A DNA stretch of 64,000 bases from UBA965 sp040396955. Lineage in GTDB: Bacteria; Chloroflexota; Chloroflexia; Chloroflexales; Roseiflexaceae. Every line of letters begins with the position of its first letter. Within the stretch, counting starts at the first letter, position 1. Below, piece after piece: positions 61,880 to 64,000 of the stretch. The translations under genes and the position numbers were made by a program. The notes beneath the pieces were generated by a model, which saw nothing but the letters and a program-made list of their open reading frames with translations, had not been told where the DNA came from and searched no databases. The stretch lies in assembly GCA_040396955.1 (NCBI GenBank), contig JBBAWX010000006.1, forward strand, positions 1 through 64,000, in the 5' to 3' direction.

Positions 61880-63346
61880 ATGCGGACTACGCGGTGGTGG
61901 ATGGTTGTGATAGGGCTCATTGGAAGTCTCTGGGTGCCACCGCTGGTCGGCGCACAAGTGGAGACCACGGCATTCGACGTCCCCCTGCAACAAGCGGCCA
62001 TGCACCAACAAACACGGGGTGACATTGACACCTATGCCGAAACGGTCAATGCCTACCGCATCGATGGTAGCATCGATGCGACCAAGCGCACCTGGTCGGC
62101 ACAGCTACATCTTTTTTATATCAACACCAGTGCCGATACCATCAACGAACTCCCGTTGCGACTCTTTGCCAACCTACCCGACCTCGGTGGGAGCACCACG
62201 CTGAGTGATGTACGCATCGACGGGGAAGCGGTGGAGTTTCGCCTACAAAACGACGACTACATTGCCATGGTTCCCCTGCCCCGCCCACTCGCCCCGGGTG
62301 CGCGCCTCACCCTGCGTTGTGACTTCGTCACCCAGATTCCGTGGAACGTGGGACGTACGCTGTATGGGGCCTTCAATCATGACGGGCAAAGCATGTCGCT
62401 GGCATCAGCCTACCCGATGGTGGCCGAATACGGTGCTACGGGCTGGGAGATCGACATCCCCGACACCAAAGGCGACCTGGTCAACAGCCCGATGGCCTTC
62501 TATGATGTCACGGTGACCGTCCCACAGCCCTACCGACTTGCGAGCACGGGCACTGCCATCGACACCACGCGGCGTACCTACGCCACCCAATATCGTGTGG
62601 TTAGCGGGCTACAGCGCGATTTCATGGCCGTAATTAGCTTGCTCGGCGTCACCAGCCAACATGTGGATGGCACGCTCATTCATGTGTATTACCCGCTGGG
62701 ACGCTACACGGACGGGCAACGAGCGCTCAAGTACGCCCAGCAATCACTCCAACTCTACAATCGCATCTTTGGGCAATACCCGTACAACGAACTCGACATC
62801 GTTGCCGTGGATGCGAGTAGTTTTTATGGGGTCGAATACCCGGGGCTTATTTTGATGCAAGATCGTCTGTTTGAGACGGCATGGCAACTCGAGAGCATCA
62901 TCGCCCACGAAGTCGCCCATCAGTGGTTTTATAATGTGGTGGGCAACGATGTCCAACTCCATCCCTGGGTCGACGAAAGCCTGGCCAGTTATGCGCAAAT
63001 CCTCTATCGTGAGCAGATCTGGGGCAAACCGGCGGCCATGGTCGAGCGCAACACCTTCGTCCGCCAATACGCCAAACTCGTCGAACGCCGGGTCGATGGA
63101 CCCATCGACCGCCCCATGTGGGAATTCAACCTCTACACCTACAACGTGATTGCCTACGCCAAAGGGGCCCTCTACATCGATGCAATCCGCACGCGTGTCG
63201 GCGACGAGGCATTTGCACGCGGGCTACGGAGCTACTACCAAGACCACCGCTATCAACGGGTCGGTGGTGGCGCGCTTCGTGAGAGTATGGCTCAAGCGTG
63301 TGGTTGTGAGCTACAATCGCTGTATCAGACGTGGGTGCAACCGTAA
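61880..63346 (+). CDS. Secreted M1-family metallopeptidase
   Basis: 488 residues. Signal peptide (about 1-25, cut after VGA). The gluzincin zinc site is HEVAHQWF (H343, E344, H347) with the third ligand E366 (VDESLA), exactly 18 residues after H347. The exopeptidase GxMEN motif is replaced by YGVEYPG (about 315-321), as in shorter bacterial M1 members. At under 500 residues it lacks the C-terminal helical domain of aminopeptidase N. It would degrade peptides outside the membrane, matching the S33 hydrolase just upstream. Confidence 0.9.
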   Translation: MRTTRWWMVVIGLIGSLWVPPLVGAQVETTAFDVPLQQAAMHQQTRGDIDTYAETVNAYRIDGSIDATKRTWSAQLHLFYINTSADTINELPLRLFANLPDLGGSTTLSDVRIDGEAVEFRLQNDDYIAMVPLPRPLAPGARLTLRCDFVTQIPWNVGRTLYGAFNHDGQSMSLASAYPMVAEYGATGWEIDIPDTKGDLVNSPMAFYDVTVTVPQPYRLASTGTAIDTTRRTYATQYRVVSGLQRDFMAVISLLGVTSQHVDGTLIHVYYPLGRYTDGQRALKYAQQSLQLYNRIFGQYPYNELDIVAVDASSFYGVEYPGLILMQDRLFETAWQLESIIAHEVAHQWFYNVVGNDVQLHPWVDESLASYAQILYREQIWGKPAAMVERNTFVRQYAKLVERRVDGPIDRPMWEFNLYTYNVIAYAKGALYIDAIRTRVGDEAFARGLRSYYQDHRYQRVGGGALRESMAQACGCELQSLYQTWVQP

Positions 63347-63371
63347 GCACCCCCACCAAAGAGGACATCAG

Positions 63372-64000
63372 ATGACGACCGCACCTCGACCGTTTTTATT
63401 GGCAGGCGTGGCCACCCACGGGGAGCACTACACCATTCACTGCCCGTACGACCAACGCCCAGTGAGCAGTGTGTGTCGCGCTAGTGCAGAGCACCTCTCC
63501 CAGGCCATTGCCGCCGCCGATCAAAGCTTTGCGCAGACCAAAGCACTGCCTGCGCACCGCCGTGCCAGCATTCTTCGCACCATTGCCAGCCACATTCAGG
63601 CCCAGGCAGAAGCGTTTGCACAGGTGATAGCGCTCGAAGCCGGCAAACCGATCAAGCAGGCCCGTGGCGAAGTGCAACGGGCCGTGACCACCTTTCAGAC
63701 AGCGGCCGATGAATGCAGTCAAAGTCACGACGAAATCCTCCGACTCGACCGAGCTCCAGGTGGCGAAGGGCGACACGCCATGACACGCCGCTTCCCAATT
63801 GGCCCGATTGCTGCGATTTCGCCCTTCAATTTTCCACTCAACTTGGTAGCCCACAAGGTGGCACCTGCGCTAGCCGCTGGTTGCCCGGTTCTTTTGAAGC
63901 CGGCATCGCAGACCCCAACTGCGGCCTTGATGCTCGGCGAGATTATCGTGGCTGCTGGGTGGCCGGCTGGCGCCATCAGCGTGTTGCCCATGCAGAGCCG
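63372..64000 (+). CDS. NAD(P)-dependent aldehyde dehydrogenase, 3' end cut by window edge
   Basis: The first 209 residues are visible. The N-terminal helix, ALEAGKPIKQARGEVQRA (about 89-106), and the cofactor region ISPFNFPLNLVAHKVAPALAAGCPVLLKPASQTP (about 152-185) with its Asn and Lys identify the ALDH superfamily, near the lactaldehyde or semialdehyde branch. The catalytic Cys and Glu lie beyond the edge. GAGGAC precedes ATG 63372. A 2-oxoglutarate semialdehyde substrate would match the dehydratase at 28167 but the two are far apart. Confidence 0.92.
   Translation, partial: MTTAPRPFLLAGVATHGEHYTIHCPYDQRPVSSVCRASAEHLSQAIAAADQSFAQTKALPAHRRASILRTIASHIQAQAEAFAQVIALEAGKPIKQARGEVQRAVTTFQTAADECSQSHDEILRLDRAPGGEGRHAMTRRFPIGPIAAISPFNFPLNLVAHKVAPALAAGCPVLLKPASQTPTAALMLGEIIVAAGWPAGAISVLPMQS

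Noticed and set aside
1..64000. CRISPR array
   Set aside because: No series of direct repeats with unique spacers; the only tandem repeat is coding (topA tail).
1..64000. tRNA, rRNA, phage or transposase genes
   Set aside because: No cloverleaf, no rRNA-like stretch and no integrase or transposase-like protein was recognised on either strand.

Overview
The window looks like chromosomal DNA of a GC-rich Chloroflexota bacterium (class Chloroflexia is my best guess). The reasons are two giant SARP-type ATPase/TPR/HTH regulators, Thr-Pro and Thr-Ala rich linkers in secreted proteins, a decarboxylase of the mevalonate/phosphomevalonate type, and two GT-C membrane proteins. This is inferred from gene content; there is no rRNA gene to confirm it. 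A run of 100 N at 52221-52320 shows that this is a draft assembly. I saw no tRNA, rRNA, CRISPR array, insertion sequence or phage gene, and no stretch above 300 bases without a gene.

Layout. 1-3926 (-): secreted subtilase, cut by the left edge. 4082-18487: mostly metabolic genes on both strands: arginine-deiminase-like protein, DinB-like protein, two SDRs, two MFS transporters, an AlbA/Schlafen-type ATPase regulator, an iodotyrosine-deiodinase-like nitroreductase, YvcK/CofD-like protein, M42 peptidase, SIS isomerase, mevalonate-type decarboxylase and a phosphodiesterase. 18525-23092 (-): copper operon csoR-copZ-copA-APH-DUF305 with a visible promoter and CsoR-type operator. 23184-29030 (+): carbohydrate cluster (GH172/DUF2961, TIM-barrel isomerase, alpha/beta hydrolase, Fur, sarcosine-oxidase-like protein, D-lyxose isomerase-like cupin, FAH-family dehydratase) closed by a strong hairpin. 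29079-39697 (-): two paralogous giant regulators flanking a secreted trypsin-like lipoprotein and a degenerate PrsW-like membrane protein, with a P-loop kinase upstream. 39694-43844 (-): N-succinylamino-acid racemase type enolase with its GNAT partner, a DsbA-like protein and an FGGY kinase. 43961-54741: HtrA, an eIF2B-like protein, a membrane-anchored cell-wall hydrolase, a glycoside hydrolase, pyruvate kinase, ComEA-like protein and topA with a tandem-repeat tail interrupted by the gap. 54947-64000 (+): two coupled GT-C membrane proteins, an S33 hydrolase, an M1 peptidase and a cut aldehyde dehydrogenase.

How the genes work together. The copper genes form a textbook sensing and efflux unit. 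The 23-29 kb genes fit uptake-linked pentose or fructose-type sugar catabolism. The 39.7-41.6 kb pair fits D- to L-amino-acid conversion through N-succinyl intermediates. The 29-39 kb block is the best candidate for an undescribed system: two large cytosolic signal ATPases with DNA-binding ends, encoded around one membrane and one secreted component.

Many start sites were moved downstream of the longest open frame because a good Shine-Dalgarno sequence, a signal peptide or a neighbour's end decides them; each case is explained in the entry.
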